Positions 1-8,785 of a stretch of 39,324 bases of DNA are shown here, one piece after another; position 1 is the first letter of the stretch; every line of letters begins with the position of its first letter. A model generated the notes under the pieces. That model was not told the DNA's origin. It ran no database searches and was given only the letters and a program-made list of their open reading frames with translations. The DNA is from a virus: the IMG/VR virus record IMGVR_UViG_3300044655_001447, positions 1-39,324 of that record; one strand, 5' to 3'. A program made the position numbers and the translations under genes.

Positions 1-1
1 C

Positions 2-1477
2 GAAGTTCGTTACTATATAAAAACAGAAAAGGGCGTTAAACAAGAACTGAGAGATTATTTCTCGTTCATGATTCCCGGTGCTGAGTATATGCCATTGTTT
101 AAACGGCGTATATGGGATGGTAAGATACGATTATTTGATATTCTGTCTTCCACTCTACCAAGAGGTCTGAAATCTTACCTGAGTAAGTTTTGTAAAGACC
201 GCCAATACACTTTAAATATTAAAGAGAGTAGGAATCCGCTATGCATAACGGAGGAGAAACTTCTGGACTTTTACGACACACTGAAAGTTTCAGTCAAGAA
301 ACAGCGGGTCAAAATGCACCCCCACCAAAGTCAAGCAATTCTGCACGCTATCAACGCTCACCGGTGTGTAATAATATCTCCGACAGGTTCTGGAAAAAGT
401 TTAATAATCTACGTCTTGCTCCGCTATCTACTCTCCGTAATAAAATCAGACAGAAAGATTTTAGTTTTAGTTCCAACTGTGGGGCTGGTTACACAGATGG
501 AAACCGACTTCTTTGATTACTCAAAGGCAGATCCTTCTTGGTTATCAAGAAAATATATTCATAAAATTAGTGCTGGACTTGAAAAGGATACTAACAAACA
601 AGTAATTGTTTCTACTTGGCAATCTATCTACAAGTTACCCCGAGAATGGTTTGATCAGTTCGATGCTATCTTCTTTGATGAGTGTCACCAAGCCAAAGCA
701 GAATCAATTAACCTAATTGGTCAGAAGTTGACTAAAGCATGGTTTCGTATTGGTACTACTGGCACATTAGATCAAACGCAGGCACATCGTTTAAGCATAG
801 AAGGCATTCTAGGACCTGCTGTACAATTTATTCAGACAAAGAGCCTTATGAACAAGGGATTGCTTGCTACTCTTGCTGTTGACTGTATTGTACTCAAGTA
901 TACAGATCAAGAGAAGCAGGATATGAAGAAACAAAAATATCCTGATGAAATCAAGACTATAATAAGTAATAGTAGGAGGAATGAATTTGTCAAAGAACTC
1001 GCAATTCATACCAAAGGCAACACCCTCATCCTCTTCAACTATGTCGAAGGACACGGGAAACCTCTCCACGCTCTCATTGAGGCAGCAGGAACGGATAAGA
1101 AAGTATATCTTATTCACGGAAAAACAGAAGGTGAAGCAAGAGAATCAATTCGCCGTATCGTGGATACACAAACTAATGCCATATTGGTTGCGAGTTACGG
1201 TACTACTAGTACTGGCATTAACATTGTCAACATTGATAATATTATCCTTGCCTCTCCTACGAAATCTGTAATTCGTTTACTACAAAGTATTGGCAGAGGT
1301 TTAAGGACATCTGCTAAAAAGAAAACTTTGAAAGTTTATGATATTGTCGATGACCTTTGTTACATGTCATACAAGAACCATGTTTATAGGCATTTTGAAG
1401 AACGAATCAAAATTTATAAAAAAGAAAAGTTTGATTACAAGATAATGTCGATGCCACTACCTACCGATGATAAATAA
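2..1477 (+). CDS. uvsW: UvsW-type DNA/RNA helicase, 5' end cut by window
   Basis: This is a superfamily 2 helicase of the phage T4 UvsW type, which unwinds R-loops and branched DNA and helps switch replication from origin- to recombination-dependent mode. The frame is open from base 2, and the residues before the first ATG at 68 (ending ELRDYFSF) match the UvsW N-terminal domain, so the real start lies left of the window. Counting from the ATG at 68, Walker A PTGSGKS is at about residues 105-111. Further on come the DExH-type motif FFDECHQ and the motif VI-like QSIGRGLR. It is followed 15 nt later by an Sm-like gene with a strong ribosome site. In T4, uvsW is also on the opposite strand just beyond the capsid genes, so the synteny agrees. 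The family assignment is firm. Confidence 0.93.
   Translation, partial: EVRYYIKTEKGVKQELRDYFSFMIPGAEYMPLFKRRIWDGKIRLFDILSSTLPRGLKSYLSKFCKDRQYTLNIKESRNPLCITEEKLLDFYDTLKVSVKKQRVKMHPHQSQAILHAINAHRCVIISPTGSGKSLIIYVLLRYLLSVIKSDRKILVLVPTVGLVTQMETDFFDYSKADPSWLSRKYIHKISAGLEKDTNKQVIVSTWQSIYKLPREWFDQFDAIFFDECHQAKAESINLIGQKLTKAWFRIGTTGTLDQTQAHRLSIEGILGPAVQFIQTKSLMNKGLLATLAVDCIVLKYTDQEKQDMKKQKYPDEIKTIISNSRRNEFVKELAIHTKGNTLILFNYVEGHGKPLHALIEAAGTDKKVYLIHGKTEGEARESIRRIVDTQTNAILVASYGTTSTGINIVNIDNIILASPTKSVIRLLQSIGRGLRTSAKKKTLKVYDIVDDLCYMSYKNHVYRHFEERIKIYKKEKFDYKIMSMPLPTDDK
1469..1476 (+). promoter_or_regulatory. possible late promoter GATAAATA
   Basis: A GATAAATA octamer overlaps the end of uvsW and lies 16 nt before the start codon at 1493. 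It fits the T4 late-promoter pattern but overlaps coding sequence, so it could be chance. Confidence 0.35.
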
Positions 1478-1492
1478 ATTAGGAGGGTTACT

Positions 1493-2161
1493 ATGACTGA
1501 TGAAGTACAGGAAACTCCCTTTGGTGGTATTGTTAGAGTTGTTAAACTTATCAATGGTGACGAACTAATTGGATTGGTTCGTGATGCTCAATTAGATAAA
1601 ATTTTAATATCATTTCCAGCCAAAATTGACTGTGCAATGTCAAGAGATCAAAGTGGTGATCTCATTGAATATTTTAAATTAACTAATTACGCATCCAATT
1701 TACAACTATCAGAAATTTCAATTAATCGAACTTCTGTATTATATACAGGAGTTCCTACTGAAGATCTTTCTAAGATGTATGACGTATTTTTTCATACAAT
1801 GCAAGTAGATCCAAAATCTGTAATGAACAATACTAATGAAGATTTAGTAGTGGGACCAGAAGCTGGACTTATGATGTTAAATGAACTTTTTAATAATGAA
1901 GATTTTGTAAATTTTGTAAACGATATGATTGACAGTTTTGAGGGGTCAGAGGTCATTCTTGACGATGAATTAGAAGAAATAGAAGAATCTGAGCAGCAGG
2001 AACCCTCTGTAGAGGATCTATTGGTTGAGGAGGCTCCGAAGCCACCTAAACCCGTAAAACGCCGCACAATGAATCCTGAAACTAAAAAGCTACCATTTAA
2101 TCCAGAGAGCAGTCCTAATTCTGCTGAAAGCTGGTCTGATAATCCAGAAGATTATATTTAA
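1493..2161 (+). CDS. Sm-like (LSm-fold) phage protein with acidic tail
   Basis: Residues 14-95 (VVKLINGDELIGLV, then FPAKIDCAM and a later LYTGVPT segment) look like the phage Sm-like family, whose members carry a conserved K(L)xxGxE(L/I)xG strand at the N-terminus. A second, shorter member is encoded at 34918-35229. The C-terminal third is strongly acidic (DDELEEIEESEQQE) and ends in a Pro/Lys-rich tail. An AGGAGG ribosome site precedes the start, 15 nt after uvsW. Its stop codon shares bases with the stop of the converging gene at 2158. Sm folds often bind RNA or form rings, but the role of the phage members is unknown and no RNA-binding residues can be assigned here. Confidence 0.7.
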   Translation: MTDEVQETPFGGIVRVVKLINGDELIGLVRDAQLDKILISFPAKIDCAMSRDQSGDLIEYFKLTNYASNLQLSEISINRTSVLYTGVPTEDLSKMYDVFFHTMQVDPKSVMNNTNEDLVVGPEAGLMMLNELFNNEDFVNFVNDMIDSFEGSEVILDDELEEIEESEQQEPSVEDLLVEEAPKPPKPVKRRTMNPETKKLPFNPESSPNSAESWSDNPEDYI

Positions 2162-2682
2162 GCAGTATTTTTAAGATTTTCTGGGGCATCTGGGTAAATC
2201 TCATAATATGAAAATTTAAAAGTGCAGGATGCTTTTTGTATTACTGCATCAGAAGTATCTGATTGAAATACAATACCAGTAAGTTTACTTGGGACGATAT
2301 ACCGAAATGTTACTGTAGTAACAACACAATTTGATATAGGGCTTACTATTGATAATACTGCCTGATGATGCCATTGTTGATACGGCAAATTGTTTGTATT
2401 ATCATTTTGAATGTTTGCTACATTGCGCATCCAAGAGTATAAACTTTTCCAATTGTTTAATTCAGAATCAACAATAAATTCGACATTTAAGGTTTCATAA
2501 TTGAACTGCATAGTTGGTACTGGAATTGTTGTACCAAATGTTGTTGGTTGATTTACATCAGGAACAGTACATCCAGGAAGATTTGCTTTTTGACAATTTA
2601 ATTCAAATTGTTTTGTTCCACGACCAAATATTAATGTGAAGTAACTATTGTATAGTGGATTTATATTTGAAATGCAGCTCAT
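2158..2682 (-). CDS. tail-tube-fold virion protein downstream of capsid gene
   Basis: A 174-residue protein that looks like a member of the gp19/gp54 tube family. It has an N-terminal segment YFTLIFGRGTKQFELNCQKA, a long middle strand (NYETLNVEFIVD), a WKSLYSWMRN helix and a C-terminal beta segment (KASCTFKFSYYEIYP) in the order seen in tube proteins. It occupies the place after gp23 where T4 has vertex gene 24, but does not resemble gp24. It has its own late promoter abutting the start codon and is separated from gp23 by a terminator. It may be a tube, collar or baseplate-tube subunit. The fold is an inference from pattern only. Confidence 0.6.
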   Translation of the reverse strand: MSCISNINPLYNSYFTLIFGRGTKQFELNCQKANLPGCTVPDVNQPTTFGTTIPVPTMQFNYETLNVEFIVDSELNNWKSLYSWMRNVANIQNDNTNNLPYQQWHHQAVLSIVSPISNCVVTTVTFRYIVPSKLTGIVFQSDTSDAVIQKASCTFKFSYYEIYPDAPENLKNTA

Positions 2683-2687
2683 AGAAA

Positions 2688-2695
2688 TATTTATC
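2688..2695 (-). promoter_or_regulatory. late promoter, 5 nt from start codon
   Basis: GATAAATA on the minus strand, then TTTCT, then the ATG at 2682. With T4 spacing (octamer at about -13 to -6) transcription would begin at the A of the start codon. Confidence 0.75.
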
Positions 2696-2704
2696 TAATA
2701 ACAA

Positions 2705-2732
2705 AAGCCCTCCTCATTTCTGAGGAGGGCTT
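2705..2732 (-). terminator. strong hairpin terminator after gp23
   Basis: A 12-bp perfect stem (AAGCCCTCCTCA with its complement) has a 4-nt loop. Read on the minus strand it is followed by TTTTGTT. It lies 30 nt past the gp23 stop and directly before the late promoter of the next gene, so it insulates the capsid transcript. Confidence 0.85.
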
Positions 2733-2762
2733 CGAAGTGTTACTTAAATTTTGACCTATTAC

Positions 2763-4166
2763 TTAGATCGTGTTACCGTGTAGATGTGTTACACGAGTTA
2801 GACGATAGTATTGGTTAAGACCAGTGGTCAATGCGTCTGCATCAGGTACAGCACCATTGAGAACAAAGGGATTAGCAACTACGCCGTAACGAGTCTTGAA
2901 CGCGATACGTGGTTGGAAAGTAGCAGGATCAACAGCACGAACCATTTGGAGCGGAACGTATGGGCAGTAGAACAGACCTGCATCATATGGTGATTCTCCC
3001 TTATAGCCTGTGCAGAAGAAATTAAATCCTGTTGGGCTATATGGATCGATATAAACGCGAATCTTACCACTCAAGAGACCAGCAAAATTGCTTTGAGTAT
3101 CGTCAACATTCATCTGTGGAGCAATACCAGGTGATAGGCTCATGAAACCAGACATTGCAAGTGCTGCAGCGGTATCGCTGTCGCAGATGATGAAGTTACC
3201 CTTGCCACGGCGGGTTTCCTTGGCGATTGCATTGCACTCGCGCTCGATTTGGAAACTGAGACCACGGAAGCGTTCTGCTGACCAACGACCATCAGAATCT
3301 TGATCAAGATCGTATGTACCAGGAGTGACGAGATCGGTTTGTTGAGAACCATTCTTAGCAACATAATAGATGGTCTTGACGAGCTCACGGTTGATTTCAG
3401 CAAGAATTTCTGTGCTGAGAAGATTTGCGAGTTCGGCTTCGGCATCTAGACCGTGAACAGCCTTCAAGTCTTGTGCAAGTTCAACAGTGTAATTACTGCT
3501 TAGTGCACGAGTCTTGGCTTGTACTGCAACGCGGTCAATGCTGAAGGCCATTTGATTCCAGCTAGCATATGGAGCAGTCTTGCCAATACCTTCACCATTC
3601 GCAGTAAGAATACCACGAAGATTTTGGAGGGCTACAAAATTTGTTGCTGCGCATGAACCAGGGAAGAATCCACCATTGTTGGCCGATAGACCCTTAGCTG
3701 CAACATAAGATGCATCAAGTGTCCAACCACAACCACCGAAGGATGCTTGTGGCTCTTGGAACATGGCTTCTGCATATGTACCGGTATAAGTACCAGCAAC
3801 ACCAGCAGGTTGATAATTTGCACGCATGGCAAAGATCAAACCTGTTGGAGCGGTCATTGGCTGAACGCCGCAGATGTCGTAGGCCATTAGATTCGGCATA
3901 GAACGACGAATGAGCGAGATTAGTACGGGATCATAACCTGCAACGCCACCAGAGTTGGTGAACGATGAAGGCATACCGAGATTGGCACCAGATGCCATAT
4001 CTTCGGTTAGATGCTGAGAACGAAGAGATTGCTCTTGATTCTCTAAAAGAACGGCGGTTACCTTGCGGCGGTAATCGTCTTTGATTGGAGCGAGTGCACC
4101 GTGACTAAGTACGGGCTCCCACTTCTCGGTTAGAATGTCATACGGGGTGTTTTCTTGAAAATTCAT
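2763..4166 (-). CDS. 23: major capsid protein gp23
   Basis: This is the HK97-fold major head protein of T4-like phages. Diagnostic segments are near the N-terminus (VLLENQEQSLR, then TNSGGVAGYDPVLISLIRRSMPNL, residues about 40-95) and the C-terminal FKTRYGVVANPF. It is 467 residues, shorter than T4 gp23 (521). A candidate gp21 maturation site of the (L/I)xE type is LTE at residues 53-55, close to the known T4 position around residue 65; an earlier ILTE at 11-14 is less likely. A late promoter and an AGGAG ribosome site precede the gene and a strong terminator follows. No gp24 paralogue is seen downstream. Confidence 0.97.
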   Translation of the reverse strand: MNFQENTPYDILTEKWEPVLSHGALAPIKDDYRRKVTAVLLENQEQSLRSQHLTEDMASGANLGMPSSFTNSGGVAGYDPVLISLIRRSMPNLMAYDICGVQPMTAPTGLIFAMRANYQPAGVAGTYTGTYAEAMFQEPQASFGGCGWTLDASYVAAKGLSANNGGFFPGSCAATNFVALQNLRGILTANGEGIGKTAPYASWNQMAFSIDRVAVQAKTRALSSNYTVELAQDLKAVHGLDAEAELANLLSTEILAEINRELVKTIYYVAKNGSQQTDLVTPGTYDLDQDSDGRWSAERFRGLSFQIERECNAIAKETRRGKGNFIICDSDTAAALAMSGFMSLSPGIAPQMNVDDTQSNFAGLLSGKIRVYIDPYSPTGFNFFCTGYKGESPYDAGLFYCPYVPLQMVRAVDPATFQPRIAFKTRYGVVANPFVLNGAVPDADALTTGLNQYYRLTRVTHLHGNTI

Positions 4167-4197
4167 GGTAAGTTATTAATCTCCTATTGATTAAAAT

Positions 4198-4205
4198 TAT
4201 TTAGT
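4198..4205 (-). promoter_or_regulatory. late promoter of gp23
   Basis: ACTAAATA on the minus strand, followed by a leader of about 25 nt with an AGGAG ribosome site before the ATG at 4166. Unlike several other late genes here, the capsid gene keeps a proper leader. Confidence 0.75.
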
Positions 4206-4217
4206 AAAAGTAAAAGT

Positions 4218-5228
4218 TTAGACTCTTTTATTGAGTCGTCCGATAGCACCAACATATCCCTCTACGAGGGTTGTTGGTGTATTTTTGACGGGGGAAAAGG
4301 TTTGTTCAGGTTCGGCATTACGAGCGACTGGACGACCTTTGGTTAGATAGTTTTCACGAATAGCAACAAGCTTTTCGCGGTATTCGTCTGGATTGCTGAA
4401 ATTAACGCTTTCCATTAGATTTTGTAGTTTAGCAACTTGTGTGTCTGCGAGATCACGTGTTTCGGCAACAAAGATACCAGCACACTCAGTGAGTGAAACT
4501 TCTTTACGAAGATTCATGTTGTATTGGAATGATTCATTGAGCTTGGTTTCTAGTTCACGGTTTTGAGCATAAAGTTCATCAAGAACATTATACTTTTCTG
4601 CTGGAACATCGATGTAATGATTCTCGAAGAGATTCTTGAGACCACCGATGAAGTTTTCTGCAATTTGTGTCTTAACACCTTGCTCAACTGCAACAGCATT
4701 CTCGGTCATCCACTCTTCGACAACAAAGTCAAGATAATCATCAACCTTCTCTACAAGTGATTCAGTTACATTATCAAGATATGTCTTGACATTACCATCA
4801 ACATTTTGAACGATGTTGGCAACAGTTTTCTCGACACGATCAGATACAGCAGCTTCAAAGATTGCTTCTAGTTGTGATACCAATGATGCGTCAACATCTT
4901 CACCTAAAAGAGAAACAAGAGCATTGCGGAAATCCTGTTTGGTTTCCTCGGTGGTCTCAACCACATCGTCATCCTCTTCTTCTGTATCTTCGTCCGTCTC
5001 ATCTTCATCTTCTGATGAAGAAGCCATAGCAGTTGGAGCTGCCATTCCAGCACCAACTGGAACTTGGGCTTGAGCCATGGCTGCACCACCAAAATCAATT
5101 GGTTGTGAAATGACTGAACCCTTACCAGTTCCATCAAAATCTGATTGACCGTTGGACATCGGGTACCCACCTAGACCCATGGCTTCGGCTGCTGCTTCTG
5201 AAATAGTTTTCTTGCTTTTTTGTTTCAT
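4218..5228 (-). CDS. 22: prohead core scaffolding protein gp22
   Basis: The position between the protease region and gp23 and the composition identify the T4 gp22-type internal scaffold, which shapes the prohead and is degraded by gp21. The N-terminal 80 residues are low complexity. A very acidic stretch (EDEDETDEDTEEEDDD) lies near residue 75. From about residue 120 onward the protein is helical and coiled-coil-like with repeated Asp/Glu/Val/Leu patterns, including a long EWMTENAVAVEQGVK-type segment also typical of gp22. Candidate gp21 sites include ISE near residue 11 and LTE in VSLTECAG. It has its own late promoter. Confidence 0.9.
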   Translation of the reverse strand: MKQKSKKTISEAAAEAMGLGGYPMSNGQSDFDGTGKGSVISQPIDFGGAAMAQAQVPVGAGMAAPTAMASSSEDEDETDEDTEEEDDDVVETTEETKQDFRNALVSLLGEDVDASLVSQLEAIFEAAVSDRVEKTVANIVQNVDGNVKTYLDNVTESLVEKVDDYLDFVVEEWMTENAVAVEQGVKTQIAENFIGGLKNLFENHYIDVPAEKYNVLDELYAQNRELETKLNESFQYNMNLRKEVSLTECAGIFVAETRDLADTQVAKLQNLMESVNFSNPDEYREKLVAIRENYLTKGRPVARNAEPEQTFSPVKNTPTTLVEGYVGAIGRLNKRV

Positions 5229-5251
5229 AATAAAAGAATCCTTGTGTTAAT

Positions 5252-5259
5252 TATTTAGT
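5252..5259 (-). promoter_or_regulatory. late promoter of gp22
   Basis: ACTAAATA on the minus strand, 23 nt before the ATG at 5228, with an AAGGA ribosome site in between. It lies in the short gap after the unknown gene at 5271. Confidence 0.7.
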
Positions 5260-5270
5260 AGTTTTTAAAA

Positions 5271-5996
5271 TTACGGAGTTATACCGTATGCTTTTTCTTG
5301 TGCTTCTAACTGTCTTTGTGATACTGCACGTCTTCTTGCATCTAATGGGTCCTCGGGTTTAAATGCTGCACGCTTTGAGCCAACTAGTGGTACCCATGGA
5401 CTTCCAGCTCCCTGTGCTGCCAAATTTTGAGCATTTTGACCTATCTTACCAATATTTGCATCAAACCAACTTGATCCAGATATATCTGCAGCCTGACCTA
5501 AAAGTGAGTCTATTGCTCCTGGAACTTTATTTAAAACTGGAATTTTTTTAAGCACACCACCTCCAATAGATGATGCTTTATTTCCTAACAATTTTCCCAT
5601 CCAATCTAAACTGCTTCCAAGAGCATACGCCCCAACCGCACTATATTTACCAAGGTCATCTTTTTCTGTAGCCCCAAATAAAACTTTATCCATATCTAAA
5701 TCACCGTCATCACTTGCACCTTCACTTTTTCCACCACGACCTCCACCTACACCATACGGTAATTTAATTTTAGAAGGATCTTTCATAGTATCAAGAGCAT
5801 GACGATCAACAGGAATAACATCTTTAGTTGGAGTTTTTGGTAATTTGGGTGCTTTTGTTTTCTTATATGCATCAACGGCTATACTTGGACCTTCTCCAAA
5901 TTCTCTTAAGAATTCTTCATGCAAATCACCCGTTGAATGTTTATTAAACGATTCAATTAAATAAGTTCGAGCAAGATGGGAAATATCTTTATTCAT
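5271..5996 (-). CDS. unknown prohead-cluster protein
   Basis: A 241-residue protein I do not recognise. Its start overlaps the gp21 stop as ATGA, so it is probably translated with the protease gene. The N-terminus is helical (HLARTYLIESFNKH) and contains LIE, a possible gp21 cleavage motif. Residues 55-95 are Pro/Lys- and Gly-rich, and residues 115-200 are hydrophobic with Gly/Ala/Ser-rich turns (KLLGNKASSIGGGVLKKIPV). T4 has no gene here between 21 and 22. Location suggests an inner-capsid or prohead-core protein, but nothing in the sequence proves a function. Confidence 0.75.
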   Translation of the reverse strand: MNKDISHLARTYLIESFNKHSTGDLHEEFLREFGEGPSIAVDAYKKTKAPKLPKTPTKDVIPVDRHALDTMKDPSKIKLPYGVGGGRGGKSEGASDDGDLDMDKVLFGATEKDDLGKYSAVGAYALGSSLDWMGKLLGNKASSIGGGVLKKIPVLNKVPGAIDSLLGQAADISGSSWFDANIGKIGQNAQNLAAQGAGSPWVPLVGSKRAAFKPEDPLDARRRAVSQRQLEAQEKAYGITP

Positions 5997-6640
5997 TTAA
6001 GTTTATTAAAATATTCTTCAAATACTTTGACAATATTTTTGTTTAGATTTCGGCTTGACGAACCAGTAATAAGTTTTCTTGCTGCATCGATTTGACGCTC
6101 TTGCCACGATCCTTCGACAAGCATCCATTCACGTCCTTCCATGATTCCATTTACGAAAGCATGTGGAGCAGATGGATCTGCAACAATATCAACAGCAGCA
6201 AGCATAAAGTCTTCTTGTACTTCTTGATATCCATTTTTGGACTTTAAAGAACCCATACCACGAGTAGATACACCTAATTGTGCACCCTCATCAATAAGAT
6301 TCTTTACAATCTTTCCCATTGGAGTATCTAAAATTTTTGCTTTACCACAGATAGAATTACCATCTTCATGGAGTTCTTTGATAATATGTGATACTCTATC
6401 CAAGTTTACGGTAGGTCCAGTTGGGTGATTTAGTTCACCGAGAGCACGACCTTTATTTACATATTCGGTAATATAACGGTTGGTCTCCTTGGCAAGGGTT
6501 CCTTGTGGGTATACACGACCATTGCGGTTCTTTACACCAGATTGCATAAAAATACCTTCAATGAAGTAATGTTTATCTCCATTGCCAGCATTCTCTTTGA
6601 TATACTTTATATCTTCAGTTAATTCGGTAATCAGCTTCAT
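5993..6640 (-). CDS. 21: prohead maturation protease gp21
   Basis: This is the serine protease that cleaves scaffold and capsid proteins after (L/I)xE during head maturation. The herpesvirus-assemblin-like catalytic pair is visible as His72 in GELNHP and Ser125 in LGVSTRGMG. The N-terminal GIFMQSGVKNRNGRVYP segment is typical of the family. At 215 residues it matches T4 gp21 (about 212). The start is fixed by ATGA overlap with the 54-residue gene upstream, and the stop overlaps the next gene the same way. Confidence 0.95.
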   Translation of the reverse strand: MKLITELTEDIKYIKENAGNGDKHYFIEGIFMQSGVKNRNGRVYPQGTLAKETNRYITEYVNKGRALGELNHPTGPTVNLDRVSHIIKELHEDGNSICGKAKILDTPMGKIVKNLIDEGAQLGVSTRGMGSLKSKNGYQEVQEDFMLAAVDIVADPSAPHAFVNGIMEGREWMLVEGSWQERQIDAARKLITGSSSRNLNKNIVKVFEEYFNKLK

Positions 6641-6801
6641 TTAGGTTCTTTCTTTCCAAGAAAATCTTTAGCAATGACTTTATATTGTTCTTGTAGTCGG
6701 GTTCCAACTTTGCCATAGAGGACTTTAGTGGCTTGTTCTTTGAATGCAACAGCATTTTCTTCTACTACGGTCTTGAGCATTTGACGGATATTGTTTTTCA
6801 T
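6637..6801 (-). CDS. small prohead core protein, gp67-like (54 aa)
   Basis: A 54-residue protein beginning MKNNIRQMLKTVVEEN and ending in a Lys-rich tail. It is linked by ATGA overlaps to the gene before it (6798) and to gp21 after it (6640), so it is clearly a coding gene despite its size. In T4 the same interval between 20 and 21 holds the small prohead-core genes 67 and 68. A short helical protein with the pattern AFKEQATKVLYGKVGTRLQE followed by a basic end fits that group. The exact equivalence to 67 is inferred from position. Confidence 0.75.
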   Translation of the reverse strand: MKNNIRQMLKTVVEENAVAFKEQATKVLYGKVGTRLQEQYKVIAKDFLGKKEPK

Positions 6802-7208
6802 AATAAATTTCTTACCTTCTGTGAAAATGTTAAATGTTGCTTAAATGTCGTACCATCAGTAAATAATTCGGAAACCATACGTTCTCTATTTTTAACATTC
6901 AATGATTCAAATAAATTTTTAATATGTATTATATCTGAATCAGTAATATTTATATTTGAACCACTTTGAAACTTATAATTTCCGGGTTTAAAGTTAGTTA
7001 CAAAGTCTACAAATTCATTTAACGTAGAATTTTCTGGAGTAACCGACTCTCTGTATAACAATGATTTTGATACTAGTAATTCAGTTTCTTTAATAGTTTC
7101 GTTCAATTTGGTGGACAAAACTTTAATTATACTTTGCTTAAAGCTTTCATCATTTTTAAAAATGATGTTCTCTATTCCTGATTTTAATAATAATTTAGTA
7201 TTATTCAT
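6798..7208 (-). CDS. probable prohead core protein (gp67/gp68 position)
   Basis: A 136-residue, mostly helical protein with a KNDESFKQSIIKVLSTKLNE segment at residues 18-37. That pattern recurs in T4-like prohead-core proteins lying between portal and protease. T4 gp68 is 141 residues and sits at this position. It starts 6 nt after the portal stop and ends with an ATGA overlap into the 54-residue gene. It is not recognisable by catalytic motif, so the assignment rests on place, length and style. Confidence 0.65.
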   Translation of the reverse strand: MNNTKLLLKSGIENIIFKNDESFKQSIIKVLSTKLNETIKETELLVSKSLLYRESVTPENSTLNEFVDFVTNFKPGNYKFQSGSNINITDSDIIHIKNLFESLNVKNRERMVSELFTDGTTFKQHLTFSQKVRNLL

Positions 7209-7214
7209 GGAATC

Positions 7215-8777
7215 TTACTGCTGTCCACCTTCTTGGGCTGCTTGTTGTGCTGCCATTGCTGCCTGTTCCTGTGCAATTCTTTGTCTGTCAACAACCATTT
7301 GTTTTTCCATAACTTTGAGTTGTTCAGGTAGTTGTTTAAGAATATCAGTCTTAACAAACTCAGTTGAGAAGTATTTACCAATGTAAGGTTCAACAAACGA
7401 AAGCATCTTAAGACGTTCGGATAGAATTTCGGATTCTTTGAGATCCCAGAAATAATTATCCGTGTTGAATACAAATTTAATATCGGTTTTTAAAACATCC
7501 CAATCTTCTTGAGTCATTACACCTTTTAGAAGCAATTGAACTCTTAATGTATCCATGAACAAACGAGAAAACTGATATCGAATACGATCAACAAATTTAT
7601 AGAATTTAATTTCTTCTCTGGTAATTTCGGTAGAACGACCCATATTGAAACCAGTTGATTCAGCAGATAAACGACTAATTGGAACATTTAAACATGCAAA
7701 CAATTTCTTTTTAAAGTATTCAATGTCTTCAATTTGTGAAGTTGATTGTGCACCAGGAATAGTTGTGATTTCAGTTCCACGTGAACCTTCTCTACGTGGA
7801 AGCCAGTAATCTTCAAGTACTGACATCATCTTTCGTTCATCTCTTACTTCACCAGTATCTTGGTTGTAAGTAAGTTTTGTGCGGAATCTGCTCATCATGT
7901 CCCGCATATATTGTTCGGCTTTGGCTTTTGGTAGTTGACCAACGTCTACATAAAAGATTTTACGTTCTGGAGCACGAGCAATACGATATACCAACATCGC
8001 ATCTTCCATTTGACGCAACATGTTTAGTGGTCTGATGGCTTTATGCAAATATCCTAAAATACGTTTTGTATTAAGATCAACCAATCCAGATGGAACATAT
8101 ACAATGCTATCAAGAGATAAATGAAGTCCTTGTGGACCAGTCATTACTGGTGACTCTTTATCATTATTCGTATAAACATAATACTCTTCAACTTCTTTAA
8201 TTAATTGAATTGGTGTATTTGTCTGCTGAACATACTTATCCATTTCCTTTTTAAACTTACGAACCTTTTTAATCTTTAATGGATCGACTGCAACAATACT
8301 TTGGATACCCTGACCAGGAAGATCCTTATCAATTACAATGTTATAAAATAACTTTGAATCTACGTACCATCTGCGAAAGATCTCGTATGATTTATGGTTA
8401 AAATCTAAGAGGTGAATTACAGTATCAAACTCTTTATATATTTTTGTTTTAATATTATCAGAAATTGGGCATTTTGATAAATCTAATTTAACAGGTGTGT
8501 GATCCGTACCGGGAACAATTGCTGCATTTACAATCTCATCTACAGCAGCATCAATTTCTGGATATATTGAAATATTTCGGTATTGAATTATAGACTGTGT
8601 TTCATCACGCATTGTGGCTGCGTAATCAAGAGCAGTACCAAAGAAACCTCCAGCCTCAACAGTTACAGTTCCATCAAATACTTCTGGAACTGCAAACGAT
8701 GCCATTGCATCATTTTTTTGATCTTCCTTGGTAGTTTTCTTTTTTCCAAACTGAAATCCAAATATATCAATTTCCAT
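7215..8777 (-). CDS. 20: portal vertex protein gp20
   Basis: This is the dodecameric portal through which DNA is packaged and to which the neck attaches. Strong T4 gp20 segments are YRNISIYPEIDAAVDEIVNA near residue 67, PLNMLRQMEDAMLVYRIARA in the middle, and DVGQLPKAKAEQYM with the KLTYNQDTGEVRDER stretch following. At 520 residues it matches T4 (524). The C-terminus is Gln/Ala-rich (AQEQAAMAAQQAAQEGG), likely the crown or barrel tip facing the head interior. It has an AAGGTGA ribosome site and follows the tail tube genes. Confidence 0.97.
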   Translation of the reverse strand: MEIDIFGFQFGKKKTTKEDQKNDAMASFAVPEVFDGTVTVEAGGFFGTALDYAATMRDETQSIIQYRNISIYPEIDAAVDEIVNAAIVPGTDHTPVKLDLSKCPISDNIKTKIYKEFDTVIHLLDFNHKSYEIFRRWYVDSKLFYNIVIDKDLPGQGIQSIVAVDPLKIKKVRKFKKEMDKYVQQTNTPIQLIKEVEEYYVYTNNDKESPVMTGPQGLHLSLDSIVYVPSGLVDLNTKRILGYLHKAIRPLNMLRQMEDAMLVYRIARAPERKIFYVDVGQLPKAKAEQYMRDMMSRFRTKLTYNQDTGEVRDERKMMSVLEDYWLPRREGSRGTEITTIPGAQSTSQIEDIEYFKKKLFACLNVPISRLSAESTGFNMGRSTEITREEIKFYKFVDRIRYQFSRLFMDTLRVQLLLKGVMTQEDWDVLKTDIKFVFNTDNYFWDLKESEILSERLKMLSFVEPYIGKYFSTEFVKTDILKQLPEQLKVMEKQMVVDRQRIAQEQAAMAAQQAAQEGGQQ

Positions 8778-8785
8778 AATTCACC

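Noticed and set aside
4813-5073. Plus-strand Ser-rich open frame inside gp22
   Set aside because: Antisense shadow of the acidic, low-complexity part of the scaffold gene.
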